Shown here piece by piece: positions 1 through 7,660 of a stretch of DNA of 64,000 bases. Source of the DNA: Micromonospora cathayae (lineage in GTDB: Bacteria; Actinomycetota; Actinomycetes; Mycobacteriales; Micromonosporaceae). The notes below the pieces were generated by a model. That model saw nothing but the letters and a program-made list of their open reading frames with translations. It searched no databases and was not told where the DNA came from. Every line of letters starts with the position of its first letter. Position 1 is the stretch's first letter. Both the position numbers and the translations under genes were made by a program. Location: NCBI RefSeq assembly GCF_028993575.1, contig NZ_CP118615.1, positions 2,728,001 through 2,792,000 on the forward strand, read 5' to 3'.

Positions 1-93
1 GACCGGGGAACCCGCTCGACGCGGACGGCAGGGGTGTGGCTATCATTGGTCGGCACGCCCGCCCGGGTCGATGATCCGGGCGAGACGCGCATG

Positions 94-157
94 GTGGCTG
101 TGTTGGCAGAGCACCGGGTTGTGGTCGGGTGTCGTGGGTTCAAATCCCATCAGCGAG
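94..157 (+). pseudogene. degenerate tRNA-His gene at the left prophage junction
   Basis: The stretch reads like tRNA-His: 5' acceptor GTGGCTG, anticodon-loop context GGGTTGTGGT with GTG anticodon, and T-arm GTGGGTTCAAATCCCAT. Relative to a normal tRNA-His it lacks about 6 nt in the D arm (the AGCTCA segment) and about 2 C in the 3' anticodon stem. Its 3' acceptor reads CAGCGAG, which pairs poorly with GTGGCTG, and there is no CCA. It should not fold as a working tRNA, so a functional tRNA-His gene must exist elsewhere (inference). It marks the integration site of the prophage. Confidence 0.7.
139..153. other. attL core
   Basis: This 15-bp sequence, from the T-loop to the 3' T-stem of tRNA-His, is repeated exactly at 43519-43533 next to the integrase. 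tRNA T-arm cores are typical targets of tyrosine integrases. Confidence 0.75.
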
Positions 158-170
158 TAGAGCAGGCAGG

Positions 171-497
171 TCAGGACCGGCAATACGCCGGTCCGACCCG
201 GCAGAACCTGCCGATGCGCAGCCCGAGACGGAACACCTTGGCGCGCTCCTGGGAGCTGGGGGCAGCGAGCATGTCCTGTGCGAGCAGGTACAGGGCCGGG
301 AAGCCGAGGATCGCGGCGCAGAAGACGTGGATCAGCTCCAGTCGGCTGAGCCCGATGCTGCCCCCCGAGAGCAGCAGGACGACGACGTAGGCGCTCTTGA
401 TGGTGGCGAGCGTGCACATGATCTTCGTGATCCGGCGAGGGCCCCGCCGGGTCTGCTGCTGAGCGGTAGTGCTGGGACGGTTGAGCGTGTCGTACAC
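171..497 (-). CDS. small hydrophobic membrane protein at the prophage left end
   Basis: I read a protein of 108 residues from a GTG at 497 with AAGGA about 7 nt upstream. An internal ATG at 419 would give 82 residues. The middle contains two hydrophobic segments (AYVVVLLLSGG and LIHVFCAAILGFPALYLL), followed by a basic tail. I do not recognise the family. It is the last leftward gene before attL, a place where prophages often keep lysogenic-conversion genes (inference). Confidence 0.5.
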   Translation of the reverse strand: MYDTLNRPSTTAQQQTRRGPRRITKIMCTLATIKSAYVVVLLLSGGSIGLSRLELIHVFCAAILGFPALYLLAQDMLAAPSSQERAKVFRLGLRIGRFCRVGPAYCRS

Positions 498-606
498 GAA
501 CTGTCCTTCGGCGCTCGGAGGGATGGAGCAGCGACGGGGGTGCTCCTGCCGGATGCCCGGGTGGGTGCCGGCGCTTGTCCGCGCGAGGGGGCGGACGCCG
601 GTCGGA

Positions 607-1695
607 TCAGGCGGGGCGTGGATCCAGTCCACCGATGGGCCGGGCCGTGAGGTCGCTGCGGGCCAGGGCGACCGCGATGCGGTCGAGCGCCCGGTCGCCG
701 TCACCGTGGGCCAGCACGGACGCGAGGAGCGTCTCGGCGTCGCTGCTCGGCGGCTTGAGGGCGGGGGGCTGCTGGGCGTTGGTCCACTGGCCGTGGGTGG
801 GGTCAGGGCAGCCGGGTCGCCGCTTGGCGCTCGGGGTGGGCGCCGAGCTGCGGGCGGTCCGGTGTTCGGTCCGGGCCGGTGGCTTGTCGCACAGCCGGCG
901 GTCGTCGTCGTCGGCCCGCTCGGTGGGGTCGCCGGCGTCGATTGCGGGGGCTGGGGTGGTGTTGGCCTCGGTCGGGCCGACGATCGGCGGCGGCTGTGGC
1001 GTGGCCGGCCCGGTGGGTTGACCGGTCGCGGGGGTCGGCGTGGGCCACGGTGCAGGGGCGGCATCCGGGGTCGGGACGGCCGGTGCCGGGGCGACCAGGT
1101 CGGGCAGGGTGATGGGCGGCAGGGTGATCGCGGGCGGGTCGATGACGACCGGCGGGACCGCCACCGGGGGGACGTCGATGACGATGGGCGGGACGGCGAC
1201 CGGGGGCACGTCGATGACGATCGGCGGCAGGTCGACGGGCGGCACGTCGAGGATGGGTGCGGGCACCGGCGGGTCGGCGGGCGCCGGGCGTGCCGGCTCC
1301 GGGGTGGTGGGCTGCTCGGCCGGTGGCTGCTCGTCGTGGGGCTCGTCGGCCTGGTCGTCGCGCGGCTCGGCCGGCGCGGGTGCCGGGTCGGGGTTGGCGG
1401 GCTGCTCCGGCTCCGGGTCAGGCTCAGCGGGCTGCTCGTCACGCCGCGGCTGCTCCGGCTCCTGCGCGGGCGGCTCGTCGCACGGCTCGTCGGGGCGGTC
1501 CGGTGCTGGCCGGTCGCGGGCTGGCGCGGGCAGCACCCGGTCGACCACCTCGGCGACGTGCTCCACCACGGCAGGCACAGGCCGGTCGTCGGCGTGCGCC
1601 GGGCTGTCGAGGGCAGCCAGACCGAGGAGGGCCCCGCCGGTGAGGGCGGCGGCGAGGACAGCGCGGCGCAGCCACGCACGGACGATCATGGACAT
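607..1695 (-). CDS. secreted proline-rich repeat protein
   Basis: About 362 residues, starting at the ATG at 1695, which has GGAGG 8 nt upstream; a GTG at 1704 is in frame but poorly spaced. A basic N-terminus and a hydrophobic stretch ending in AHA suggest a Sec signal peptide cleaved near residue 36. The rest is acidic and proline-rich (many PxxP and EP pairs) with a central array of PP-IVIDVPPVAV-type units repeated about four times. Such proteins are often wall-spanning or surface-exposed. No enzyme domain is seen. It lies alone between the membrane gene and the GntR gene and has its own promoter, so it is a candidate lysogenic-conversion surface protein (inference). Confidence 0.6.
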   Translation of the reverse strand: MSMIVRAWLRRAVLAAALTGGALLGLAALDSPAHADDRPVPAVVEHVAEVVDRVLPAPARDRPAPDRPDEPCDEPPAQEPEQPRRDEQPAEPDPEPEQPANPDPAPAPAEPRDDQADEPHDEQPPAEQPTTPEPARPAPADPPVPAPILDVPPVDLPPIVIDVPPVAVPPIVIDVPPVAVPPVVIDPPAITLPPITLPDLVAPAPAVPTPDAAPAPWPTPTPATGQPTGPATPQPPPIVGPTEANTTPAPAIDAGDPTERADDDDRRLCDKPPARTEHRTARSSAPTPSAKRRPGCPDPTHGQWTNAQQPPALKPPSSDAETLLASVLAHGDGDRALDRIAVALARSDLTARPIGGLDPRPA

Positions 1696-1746
1696 GGCCA
1701 GCACCTCCCCCAGGTCGGCCGTGGTGTCCCGTGGATCAGACTCAGC

Positions 1747-1775
1747 ACACTAGTACGACTTGGCGATCAAGCAAA
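1747..1775 (-). promoter_or_regulatory. putative promoter of the proline-rich secreted protein
   Basis: On the minus strand a TTTGCT -35 (1770-1775) and TAGTGT -10 (1747-1752) are separated by 17 bp, about 50 bp before the start codon. The 170 bp further right up to the GntR stop hold no gene. They contain an ATGCAA-C-TTGCAT palindrome near 1812-1824 that could bind a regulator. Confidence 0.4.
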
Positions 1776-1968
1776 CGCACGCGGTCACTTTCCTCACGGC
1801 AACTTCTTGAATGCAACTTGCATCAGTCGAAGCGAGTTGCGTCGATTACCCGGTCCGTCAGCATCCATGCTGGTATGCGCTTCACGGCCCGTCGGCCAGC
1901 GGCTACGCCCCGACGTGGGGCCCATGCGCCATCCGATCAGTGCGGCAGACCGGACAGTCCAGGATGGA

Positions 1969-2400
1969 TCAGGCGGTCGTGAAGTCGCAGGTGTCGCCGC
2001 GGAACGGTCCTCGCGTCTGCGCTCCGACGTGGATCACCGCCACCGGCACGATCGCCCCCGGCTCGATACCCAACTCCACCCGCTCCGCGTCGGTCGGCAT
2101 CCGTAGCCGGATCCGGGCGCTGCGCGGTACCCGGATGATCTGCCGGTGCTGCTGCTCCACCACGCGCGTACCGTAGCCGCGCTCGGAGACAACCAGCCCT
2201 TCTGTGCGCAGTACGTCCAGGGCCTGGCGGACGGTCTGCCGGCCCACGCCGTACTCCTGGGCCAGGCGCTTCTCGAACGGCAGCATCCCTCCTGGAGGGA
2301 TCGCGCCGGAGGTGATCTGCTCGCGCAAGATGGCGGCGAGCTGCCGGTACGCGGGGTCGGGCTCGCCCGGTTGATCACTCACCGGACGGTACGGAGGCAT
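1969..2400 (-). CDS. GntR-family transcriptional regulator (KorSA-like)
   Basis: The protein has 143 residues from the ATG at 2400. The winged helix lies at about residues 15-80: PAYRQLAAILREQITSGAI, then LPFEKRLAQEYGVGRQTVRQ and the wing GLVVSERGYGTRVV. It is followed by a short C-terminal part rather than a full UTRA domain. Short GntR proteins next to a TraB gene are the KorSA/KorA type that repress transfer genes in AICEs and Streptomyces plasmids. Here the gene lies directly after the traB-like operon, behind a terminator. Tandem GGATATCC palindromes just upstream are a likely autoregulatory operator. Confidence 0.85.
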   Translation of the reverse strand: MPPYRPVSDQPGEPDPAYRQLAAILREQITSGAIPPGGMLPFEKRLAQEYGVGRQTVRQALDVLRTEGLVVSERGYGTRVVEQQHRQIIRVPRSARIRLRMPTDAERVELGIEPGAIVPVAVIHVGAQTRGPFRGDTCDFTTA

Positions 2401-2401
2401 G

Positions 2402-2443
2402 TCCGGATAACCCGTTCGGGTGACGCCGGATATCCGGATATCC
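2402..2443. promoter_or_regulatory. candidate operator: CCGGATA repeats and tandem GGATATCC palindromes
   Basis: CCGGATA occurs at 2403-2409, 2426-2432 and 2434-2440. Bases 2428-2443 are two abutting GGATATCC palindromes. They sit within 45 bp of the GntR start codon, the usual place for self-repression by this family. Binding is inferred. Confidence 0.45.
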
Positions 2444-2475
2444 CAACTGAGCTGGGTTAACGATGTCGGACACAC

Positions 2476-2507
2476 ACCGCCCCCGGACCATGACGGCCGG
2501 GGGCGGT
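2476..2507. terminator. strong hairpin between the GntR gene and the tra operon
   Basis: ACCGCCCCCGG (2476-2486) pairs perfectly with CCGGGGGCGGT (2497-2507) across a 10-nt loop. It lies just after the stop of the zinc-finger gene on the minus strand, so it likely ends the transfer operon before the regulator. Confidence 0.6.
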
Positions 2508-2520
2508 CTGCGTTGCGGGG

Positions 2521-2763
2521 TCAGCGGGTGATGTCGCGGTGGAGTCGGCGGGCCCGGTTCCAGGCGCGTCGGCCGAGCCTGAGCCGCTTGCCGGCGGCCT
2601 TGCACCAGCGGCACGGGCGGGACAGCCGGCGTGCGCTGGCCGACCGGTGGTGGCCGGTGCCGGAGCACACCCAGCAGTCGCCGAACGGCCAGACGACGCA
2701 GGAACCGGCGTAGAGCAGAGCGGCGACCAGGACGACGCCGGTCGCGGTGAGGATGCCTCTCAC
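2521..2763 (-). CDS. small membrane-anchored zinc-finger protein of the transfer cassette
   Basis: 80 residues from a GTG at 2763, with AGGAGG 7 nt upstream. An N-terminal membrane segment (ILTATGVVLVAALLYAG) is followed by a DnaJ-like zinc motif, CWVCSGTGH ... CRWCKAAGK, and a very basic tail (RLRLGRRAWNRARRLHR). Small CxxCxGxG proteins with this basic tail are common beside traB in actinomycete conjugative elements. The exact role is unknown. It lies immediately after the traB-like gene, across the repeat cluster at 2806-2895. Confidence 0.7.
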   Translation of the reverse strand: MRGILTATGVVLVAALLYAGSCVVWPFGDCWVCSGTGHHRSASARRLSRPCRWCKAAGKRLRLGRRAWNRARRLHRDITR

Positions 2764-2805
2764 AGGGTGCCTCCTGGGGCGGGTTTCGGGCCGTCGGCGG
2801 GGGTG

Positions 2806-2895
2806 CCGCGACCACGCGACCAATGGGCGTTTGCGCTGGTGAGGGCCGGTCGCGGGCCTGGTCGCGGAACCGCGACCAAGGTGCGGGCCGCGACC
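2806..2895. repeat. cluster of the 8-mer GGTCGCGG, candidate TraB recognition (clt) region
   Basis: GGTCGCGG or its complement CCGCGACC occurs exactly at 2806-2813, 2848-2855, 2860-2867, 2870-2877 and 2888-2895, with 7-of-8 matches at 2814-2821 and 2901-2908. Two further exact copies form a hairpin at 4984-4991 and 5003-5010. TraB translocases of Streptomyces plasmids bind 8-bp direct repeats (TRS) in the clt locus near the traB 3' end, and this cluster begins right after the traB stop. Assignment as TRS is by position and form only. Confidence 0.55.
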
Positions 2896-2907
2896 AGCCA
2901 GCGCGAC

Positions 2908-4955
2908 CTACTCGGCCTCGATCTCGCGGCGCCGCTGGGCGGCGTCCAGGGCGGTCCGGCGGGCACCCTTCACGTTGCTGCGGGAGCCCTTCGGCTTGAC
3001 GTCCTGCGAGTCGACGCCGTAGCGGGCCAGGGACTCCCGGACCATGTCGGCCGTGATCTCGGCGTACATCTCCGGCCACTGCGCGGCGAGCCGCTCAGCG
3101 AGCACCGCCCACGGCAGCCCCGACTCTCCGGGCTGGAGGACGGCGCGGGCGTCGGCGAGCATGTCCCTGGCCTGCACCCGCTCCACGTCCTCCCCGACGA
3201 CCGTCTTGCCGCGCAGCTGTCCGGCGCGGCGGACGATCGCGGCAGTGACCTCCGGCGTCGGGAAGAACGACCGGGCGCTGCCCGGCTTGTCCACGCCGAC
3301 CATGACACCCCAGCCGGCGTCCACACCGGGCCGGTAGACGGTTCCGGTGAAGCCCCGCTTGTACGCGCCGGTGCCGAGGATCATGTCGTTCTCGACCTGA
3401 CCGAGAACCGACAGGCACCACCTGGTGGTGATGCAGCGGGTGATGTTCGGCGGCAGGCTGTCCTTGTCGGGGATCTGCGTGGCCAGGCAGAAGATGATGC
3501 CCAGCGCACGCCCCCGCTTGATGGCACGCTCGCACGCCGCAGCGGCGTCCGGCTCGGCGGCGAACAGCTCGTGTACCTCGTCGAGCAGGATGAACACCGG
3601 GTGCAGCCCGGATCCGGGCTTCGCCGCCAGCTCCGGGGTGACCTTGCCGCGCGGGGCTTCGCCGCGCTTCTTGGCGTCGAGGATCCGCTTGCCGCGGCGC
3701 TCGCATTCGGCCAGCGCCCACGCAATGATGCTGCTGCCCGTCTCGAATGCCTCGTCGTCGACGCCGACCACGTACGTGGAGCACAGCGGGGCGACATCGA
3801 GGAAGTCCCCGACACCCTTGAACTCGGCGACCTTCAGCTCAACGGTCGGGTCGAGCATGGCAATCGTGAGGAGCGTGCGCGCGGCGTAGCTCTTCCCGGA
3901 GCCGGGCTGGCCACCGATGAGGAAGTTCCGCTCGAACAACACGGTGGAGATGGGCCGCTGCCGGGCGTCGGTGGAGCGGCTGTGGTTCGAACACGCTGGT
4001 CCGGGCGTTGTCGGCGGCGAGCGCCCAGCGGGGCTGGCCCATCTTCGACGACGGCTGGTAGCCGACCCACAGGTCCACCTGTCCCGGGTGGTCGGGGCCA
4101 ACCTCGGGCCACACCTGGTCGACGGGCAGCCGTAGCGCGGCGGCCAGGTTGTCGCGTTTCTCCAGCAGGGACGTGGCCACGATCGCGCCGGGCAGGTCGA
4201 AGCGGGCCAGCCAGCCCGGCCCGTCCTTGTGGATGCCTGGCGGCGGGAACTTGATCTGCCCCGGGTCCTTGACGCCGATGCCGAGGGCGACGACGGCGGC
4301 CCGGACCTGCTCGCCGGTGAGCTTCGTGAACGCGGCCCGGGTTGAGGTGCGGTCGAGGATCGGCTTGTCGGCGGGCCGACCGTGGCGGGCAGCGATCAGG
4401 ACGAGACCGGTCACGGCCGCCCACCAGCCGGCCGATGGCACGTCGATGGCCAGTTCGATGCCGGCAACCACCAGCGGTGCCGCCGGTTGCGGTGCCCACG
4501 GCCCACCAGCGGGCGGCGGACGACCTGGCGCGGGTGTGGTCGAGGCTCTGCCAGGTGCTCGGGTCGTTGCGGTTGGCCGCCTCCTGGCGCAGGTGGTGGT
4601 TCTCCCGGCCACCCACGGCCCACCACACCACGGACACGCCGGCCCGCCACGCGCCCCGAGGTGCGTAGACCGCAACCTTCGCGGCGTACTTCGGGCTGCG
4701 GGTGAGGTGGTAGAGGGCGGTGTGGCCGCCGTATCCGGCCGCCCATCCGGCCAGCGCCCGTCGACCTTCCGGGTTGCGGAGCACGGCCGGCACGATCGGT
4801 CTGCGGGCGTCGGTACGAGCCACGACGTCGGCGAACGTGACCGGCCGCTCCGGCGGGTCGACGGGCCCTCCGACCTGCTCAGCGGTGACGGTGTACGCCT
4901 CGTGGTCGTCGTCGCGCTGGTGGGGCACCTGCGGGCGCTGCATCTGGTCGGTCAT
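2908..4955 (-). pseudogene. TraB/FtsK-family DNA translocase, two apparent frameshifts
   Basis: Joined across frames this is an FtsK/SpoIIIE protein of about 680 residues, the size of AICE transfer proteins. The N-terminal part (from the ATG at 4955) has a membrane-proximal region with ARTDARRPIVPAVLRNPEGR and AVYAPRGAWRAGVSVVWWAV. The motor has Walker A GGQPGSGKS and Walker B FILLDEVHELF, and the C-terminus is a winged-helix-like region. The reading frame changes near 4485 and near 3978, so no single ORF spans the protein. In such elements TraB alone moves double-stranded DNA between mycelia. Either the gene is decayed or the assembly has indels. The last part alone (2908 to about 3978) keeps the whole ATPase core. 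Confidence 0.85.
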
Positions 4956-4977
4956 ACTGCTGGGCTCCTTGCTCGTC

Positions 4978-5016
4978 GGCGGGCCGCGACCGCGGTGGGG
5001 GCGGTCGCGGCCCGCC
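4978..5016. terminator. 16-bp perfect hairpin between spdB-like and traB-like genes
   Basis: GGCGGGCCGCGACCGC (4978-4993) pairs perfectly with its complement at 5001-5016 over a 7-nt loop. Each arm contains one copy of the GGTCGCGG 8-mer also found after traB. It may attenuate read-through into traB, or be part of the transfer locus. Confidence 0.55.
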
Positions 5017-5021
5017 GGGGA

Positions 5022-5984
5022 CTACTGGTGGTGGGGGCGGCCGTCAGCCGTCCGCAGTGCCTTCTCGTGGCGGTACAGCTGGTCGACCAGCGCGGTGGAC
5101 GCCTTCCACCGGCGCTCGGTCAGCGCCTCCCGCATCCGCCGGCGGAACTCCCGCAGGCTCGGCGGGGACTCGTCGACCTCAGCGGCGGCGTACACCTCGA
5201 CGGCGAGCAGCTGCAGCGCCTTGTCGTCGGGCGTGCCAAACCCAGCCGTATCCGTGCCGTCAGGCGTGCCACCTGCGGTTACGGCCGGCACGTTCATCGA
5301 GTCGAGCAGTGCCCGAATGTCGTCGTCGGAGATCAACCCGAAGCTCGGCAGCTCGTCACCCGGCACGGTGATGCTGTCGTCGGCACGGTCCCGCAGCGCC
5401 GACTCGTACGCCCGGCGCGCGTCGTTCACCCGGGCGTGCGCCCGCACCCGACTGCGGTAGTCCCGGGCCGTGTGCTCGGCTCCGACCGCCTCGCCGGCCG
5501 CCTTCACCTCGTCGATGGCGCGCGCCACGGCGATGGCGTCCCGGCCACGGGACCGCACCATGTCGACTTTCCGCTGTGCGTCGTCGGTGATCCGCACCGC
5601 CGCGGTTGACATCGCCATCTGCAACGTCACCTTGCCGAGCACGGGGATCACCGCCCCGATGACGGCGATGATCACGGTGGTGGCGAGCAGGCCATGGGCG
5701 AGCACCGCGGCGACCGACACGGCCAGCAGCAGCCAGCCCAGGATGGCCGGGGTGCGGGAGGCAGACGCGGACCGGCGGTGTGCCCGCTCGTGCAGCATCG
5801 CCGACACCCACACCAGGTCGAACAGGGCACCCGCGCTGTAGGCCACCCACGTCGGGGCCTGCGTGTCGAGCAGCCCACCGACGGCCACGAGCGTCCAGAT
5901 GACGGCGAGCGCCGTCAGCGCGATCGGAAGACCCCACAGGACGCCCGCTTGGGCCAGGTTGAGGGCCTTGCTGCGTGCGATCAT
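5022..5984 (-). CDS. SpdB-like transfer/spread membrane protein
   Basis: 320 residues from the ATG at 5984, which overlaps the preceding stop (ATGA). The N-terminal half has four hydrophobic segments (near VLWGLPIALTALAVIWTLV, VAYSAGALFDLVWVSAML, ILGWLLLAVSVAAVLAHGLL and TVIIAVIGAVIPVLG). A charged region follows, probably helical, with many Arg/Glu/Ala. This membrane-plus-coil layout immediately before traB is that of SpdB-type spread proteins, thought to help DNA cross septa in mycelium. Assignment rests on layout and context. Confidence 0.6.
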   Translation of the reverse strand: MIARSKALNLAQAGVLWGLPIALTALAVIWTLVAVGGLLDTQAPTWVAYSAGALFDLVWVSAMLHERAHRRSASASRTPAILGWLLLAVSVAAVLAHGLLATTVIIAVIGAVIPVLGKVTLQMAMSTAAVRITDDAQRKVDMVRSRGRDAIAVARAIDEVKAAGEAVGAEHTARDYRSRVRAHARVNDARRAYESALRDRADDSITVPGDELPSFGLISDDDIRALLDSMNVPAVTAGGTPDGTDTAGFGTPDDKALQLLAVEVYAAAEVDESPPSLREFRRRMREALTERRWKASTALVDQLYRHEKALRTADGRPHHQ

Positions 5985-6244
5985 CGGGCTACCTCCAGCC
6001 GCTCGGTCACCTCGCGCGGGTACGGGGACGGCCGGCGCGCCGACACCACAACGGCCTCGCGGTCGTGGTGCTGGTCGGCGGCCCACTGAAGGAGCAGGGA
6101 CGCGACGGCCACGGCCGGCGGGATCGCGCCGGCGGCGAGGAGCCGCCAGTCCGCCGGTCCGGGGGCGATGGCGACCGCCCCGACCCAGATGCCGGTGAAG
6201 CCGGCGGATCCGGCCAGGTGGGCGATGATGCGGGTGCGGTTCAT
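5981..6244 (-). CDS. small two-helix membrane protein of the transfer operon
   Basis: 87 residues with two hydrophobic segments (HLAGSAGFTGIWVGAVAIA and RLLAAGAIPPAVAVASLLLQW) and a basic C-terminal tail. It overlaps both neighbours by 4 nt (ATGA junctions), so it is translationally coupled in the spd-tra operon. A spread (Spd) role is inferred from position only. Confidence 0.6.
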   Translation of the reverse strand: MNRTRIIAHLAGSAGFTGIWVGAVAIAPGPADWRLLAAGAIPPAVAVASLLLQWAADQHHDREAVVVSARRPSPYPREVTERLEVAR

Positions 6245-6474
6245 CGGGTGGCCTCCTCGAGGGCGGTGCGGGCTGCACCGATGGCGGTGCGGATACGGTC
6301 GATCTCGGCGGACTGCCCCGCGCTGATGTCGGTGAGCGGCGGCAGGAGCCAGTCGGCGGCGTTCACCAGGTGCTGGTCGACGTCGGCGAGGATGCTGCGG
6401 CTGCGGGTGATGGCGTCGGCGGCGGCCGGCACCGGGTCGGTGCGGCGGACGAGCCGGCGCAGGAGGCGGATCAT
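6241..6474 (-). CDS. small hypothetical protein of the transfer operon
   Basis: 77 residues from the ATG at 6474. It has a very basic start (MIRLLRRLVRR) and then an amphipathic helical region (DAITRSRSILADVDQHLV; IDRIRTAIGAARTALEEATR). The gene overlaps both neighbours by 4 nt. No family is recognised. Confidence 0.6.
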   Translation of the reverse strand: MIRLLRRLVRRTDPVPAAADAITRSRSILADVDQHLVNAADWLLPPLTDISAGQSAEIDRIRTAIGAARTALEEATR

Positions 6475-6674
6475 CGGCCGCCGCCGTTGTTGATGACGGT
6501 GTCGACGTGCGTGGCGTGTCCGGGCCCGCCCTCGTAGATGTCGGCGTGGGTGTGGCCGCCCGCCCGGACGGTGGACAGGGCGGTGGCGCTGGCCCGGGAC
6601 AGGTCGGCGGCCTGGAAGTGCCGGACGGTGACCAGGCGGTTGCCGGCGTAGATGTCGGCGCGGTAGCTGTTCAC
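6471..6674 (-). CDS. small hypothetical protein of the transfer operon
   Basis: 67 residues from a GTG at 6674 that overlaps the preceding stop. Soluble and His/Gly-rich at the end (GGHTHADIYEGGPGHATHVD). It is kept in frame by 4-nt overlaps on both sides. Function unknown. Confidence 0.55.
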   Translation of the reverse strand: MNSYRADIYAGNRLVTVRHFQAADLSRASATALSTVRAGGHTHADIYEGGPGHATHVDTVINNGGGR

Positions 6675-6838
6675 GCCGCACCGCCGTGCTGGACGGTGAC
6701 GCACATGCCGCCGGCACCGACCTGGGTGGCCGCGCACGGCTGGGTGACGTGGTTGTGGTGGAAGGCGACCGCGGCGAGAGCGGCGGCCACGAGGACCGTG
6801 CCCTTCACCCAGCGGTCGACGAGCCTCATGATGGACAT
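6671..6838 (-). CDS. short membrane peptide of the transfer operon (55 aa)
   Basis: Translation from the ATG at 6838 gives MSIMRLVDRWVKGTVLVAAA..., a basic start, one membrane segment and a Cys-containing C-terminus (PCAATQVGAGGMC). Its TGA overlaps the next GTG. The intact coupling on the downstream side and the typical codon use support it despite the short length. Confidence 0.55.
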   Translation of the reverse strand: MSIMRLVDRWVKGTVLVAAALAAVAFHHNHVTQPCAATQVGAGGMCVTVQHGGAA

Positions 6839-6916
6839 GGGAATTCCTCCAAGGGGTCCCGAGTAAGGGCCCCGGCGGGCGTTGCAGTCGCCTCGCCGGG
6901 GCCACCCGATCAGTGG

Positions 6917-7114
6917 TCAGCGCTCCTCGGTGACTCGGACGTCGTAGATCCGCGAGCAGGCGATGTCGTGCCGGCCCCGGTTGTCGTGCACCACCACCGA
7001 GCCGGTCGACCGGAACTGGCCCTGCTCCAGCGCGTACCGGCCGGCGTCGTCCACGCCGCGCAGGGTGATCGACCCGCCGAAGTCGTTGGTGATCTTGATC
7101 GTGTGCTTCGCCAT
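6917..7114 (-). CDS. small beta-rich hypothetical protein
   Basis: 65 residues (MAKHTIKITNDFGGSITLRG...) from the ATG at 7114. The alternating pattern (TIKIT, SITLRG, SVVVHDN, IYDVRVTEE) suggests a small beta fold. It is the first gene after the left copy of a 70-bp repeat (7131-7200). No family is recognised. Confidence 0.6.
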   Translation of the reverse strand: MAKHTIKITNDFGGSITLRGVDDAGRYALEQGQFRSTGSVVVHDNRGRHDIACSRIYDVRVTEER

Positions 7115-7130
7115 GTCGGACTCCTCGTCT

Positions 7131-7200
7131 GCCGTCCAGTGGTCTGGCCGGTCCCGCGTGGGCACCCGGTGATGGCCGGATGCCCCGCGGTGTGCGGTCA
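7131..7200. repeat. 70-bp direct repeat, left copy
   Basis: Identical to 7661-7730 at 69 of 70 positions. It contains an imperfect inverted repeat (CCGCGTGGGCACCCGG with CCGGATGCCCCGCGG) able to form a hairpin. The two copies flank a pair of paralogous small genes. Confidence 0.9.
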
Positions 7201-7203
7201 GCG

Positions 7204-7419
7204 CTACCGGCCGCGCAGCTTCGCGGCCCGCGCGCGCAGGTCGGCGATCTCGGCGCGGTCGGCGTCGTCCAACGGATTGAAGGCGCTGGCCTGCCGCTCG
7301 ATCCGGGTGGCCTCGCGCTCGAGCGCGGCGGCCTGATCCTGCTTGGCCTCGTTGTCGAGGACCATTCGGCCGATGGTCAGGTCCAGGTTGCCCTTCCGAA
7401 GCCTGCTGAACTGGCCCAC
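7204..7419 (-). CDS. small helical protein, paralogue A of a duplicated pair
   Basis: 71 residues from a GTG at 7419 with GAGGAGG 7 nt upstream. The product is charged and helical and ends in DLRARAAKLRGR. It matches the neighbouring 60-residue protein along most of its length (GRMV / ARMV, ALERxAxRxExxA, ADLRARAAKLRGR / AGQRAQAAKLRGR), so the two arose by duplication. Function unknown. Confidence 0.6.
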   Translation of the reverse strand: MGQFSRLRKGNLDLTIGRMVLDNEAKQDQAAALEREATRIERQASAFNPLDDADRAEIADLRARAAKLRGR

Positions 7420-7460
7420 CAGGGCCTCCTCTCGGTCGTGCCGTCTGGGGAATGCGACTG

Positions 7461-7643
7461 CTACCGGCCGCGCAGCTTGGCGGCCTGCGCGCGCTGGCCG
7501 GCGATCTCGGCACGGAGGTCGTCGGTCATCAGGCCCAGCCCGGTGGCCTTCTCCTCGGTCCGGTTGGCCTTCCGCTCGAGCGCGTCGGCGTCGCGCTGGT
7601 CGGCCTGGCGGTTGATAACCATCCGTGCGATCTCCGGGTCCAT
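7461..7643 (-). CDS. small helical protein, paralogue B of a duplicated pair
   Basis: 60 residues from the ATG at 7643 (MDPEIARMVINRQADQ...), ending AQAAKLRGR. It is charged and helical, possibly a coiled coil. It is the upstream member of the pair enclosed by the 70-bp direct repeats. The 3' ends of both genes are also nearly identical at DNA level (7204-7250 and 7461-7510). Confidence 0.6.
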   Translation of the reverse strand: MDPEIARMVINRQADQRDADALERKANRTEEKATGLGLMTDDLRAEIAGQRAQAAKLRGR

Positions 7644-7660
7644 CAGGGCTCCTCTCGTCA

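Noticed and set aside
171..1679. Long leftward frame (502 codons) over the same region
   Set aside because: Only its last ~108 codons have coding character; the rest is Pro/Arg/Ser-rich shadow of the 607-1695 gene in another frame.
469..2106. Long rightward open frame (545 codons) across the left end
   Set aside because: It is the mirror of the proline-rich secreted gene on the minus strand; the GC-rich repeat leaves the complement open. Product is Arg/Gly low-complexity with no start signal.
2539..4254. Rightward 571-codon frame opposite traB
   Set aside because: Shadow of the traB-like gene on the other strand, with Arg/Gly/Asp-rich composition and no domain.
4978..5016. Riboswitch before traB
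   Set aside because: A single perfect hairpin with GGTCGCGG arms, no conserved aptamer core; better read as terminator or transfer-locus element.
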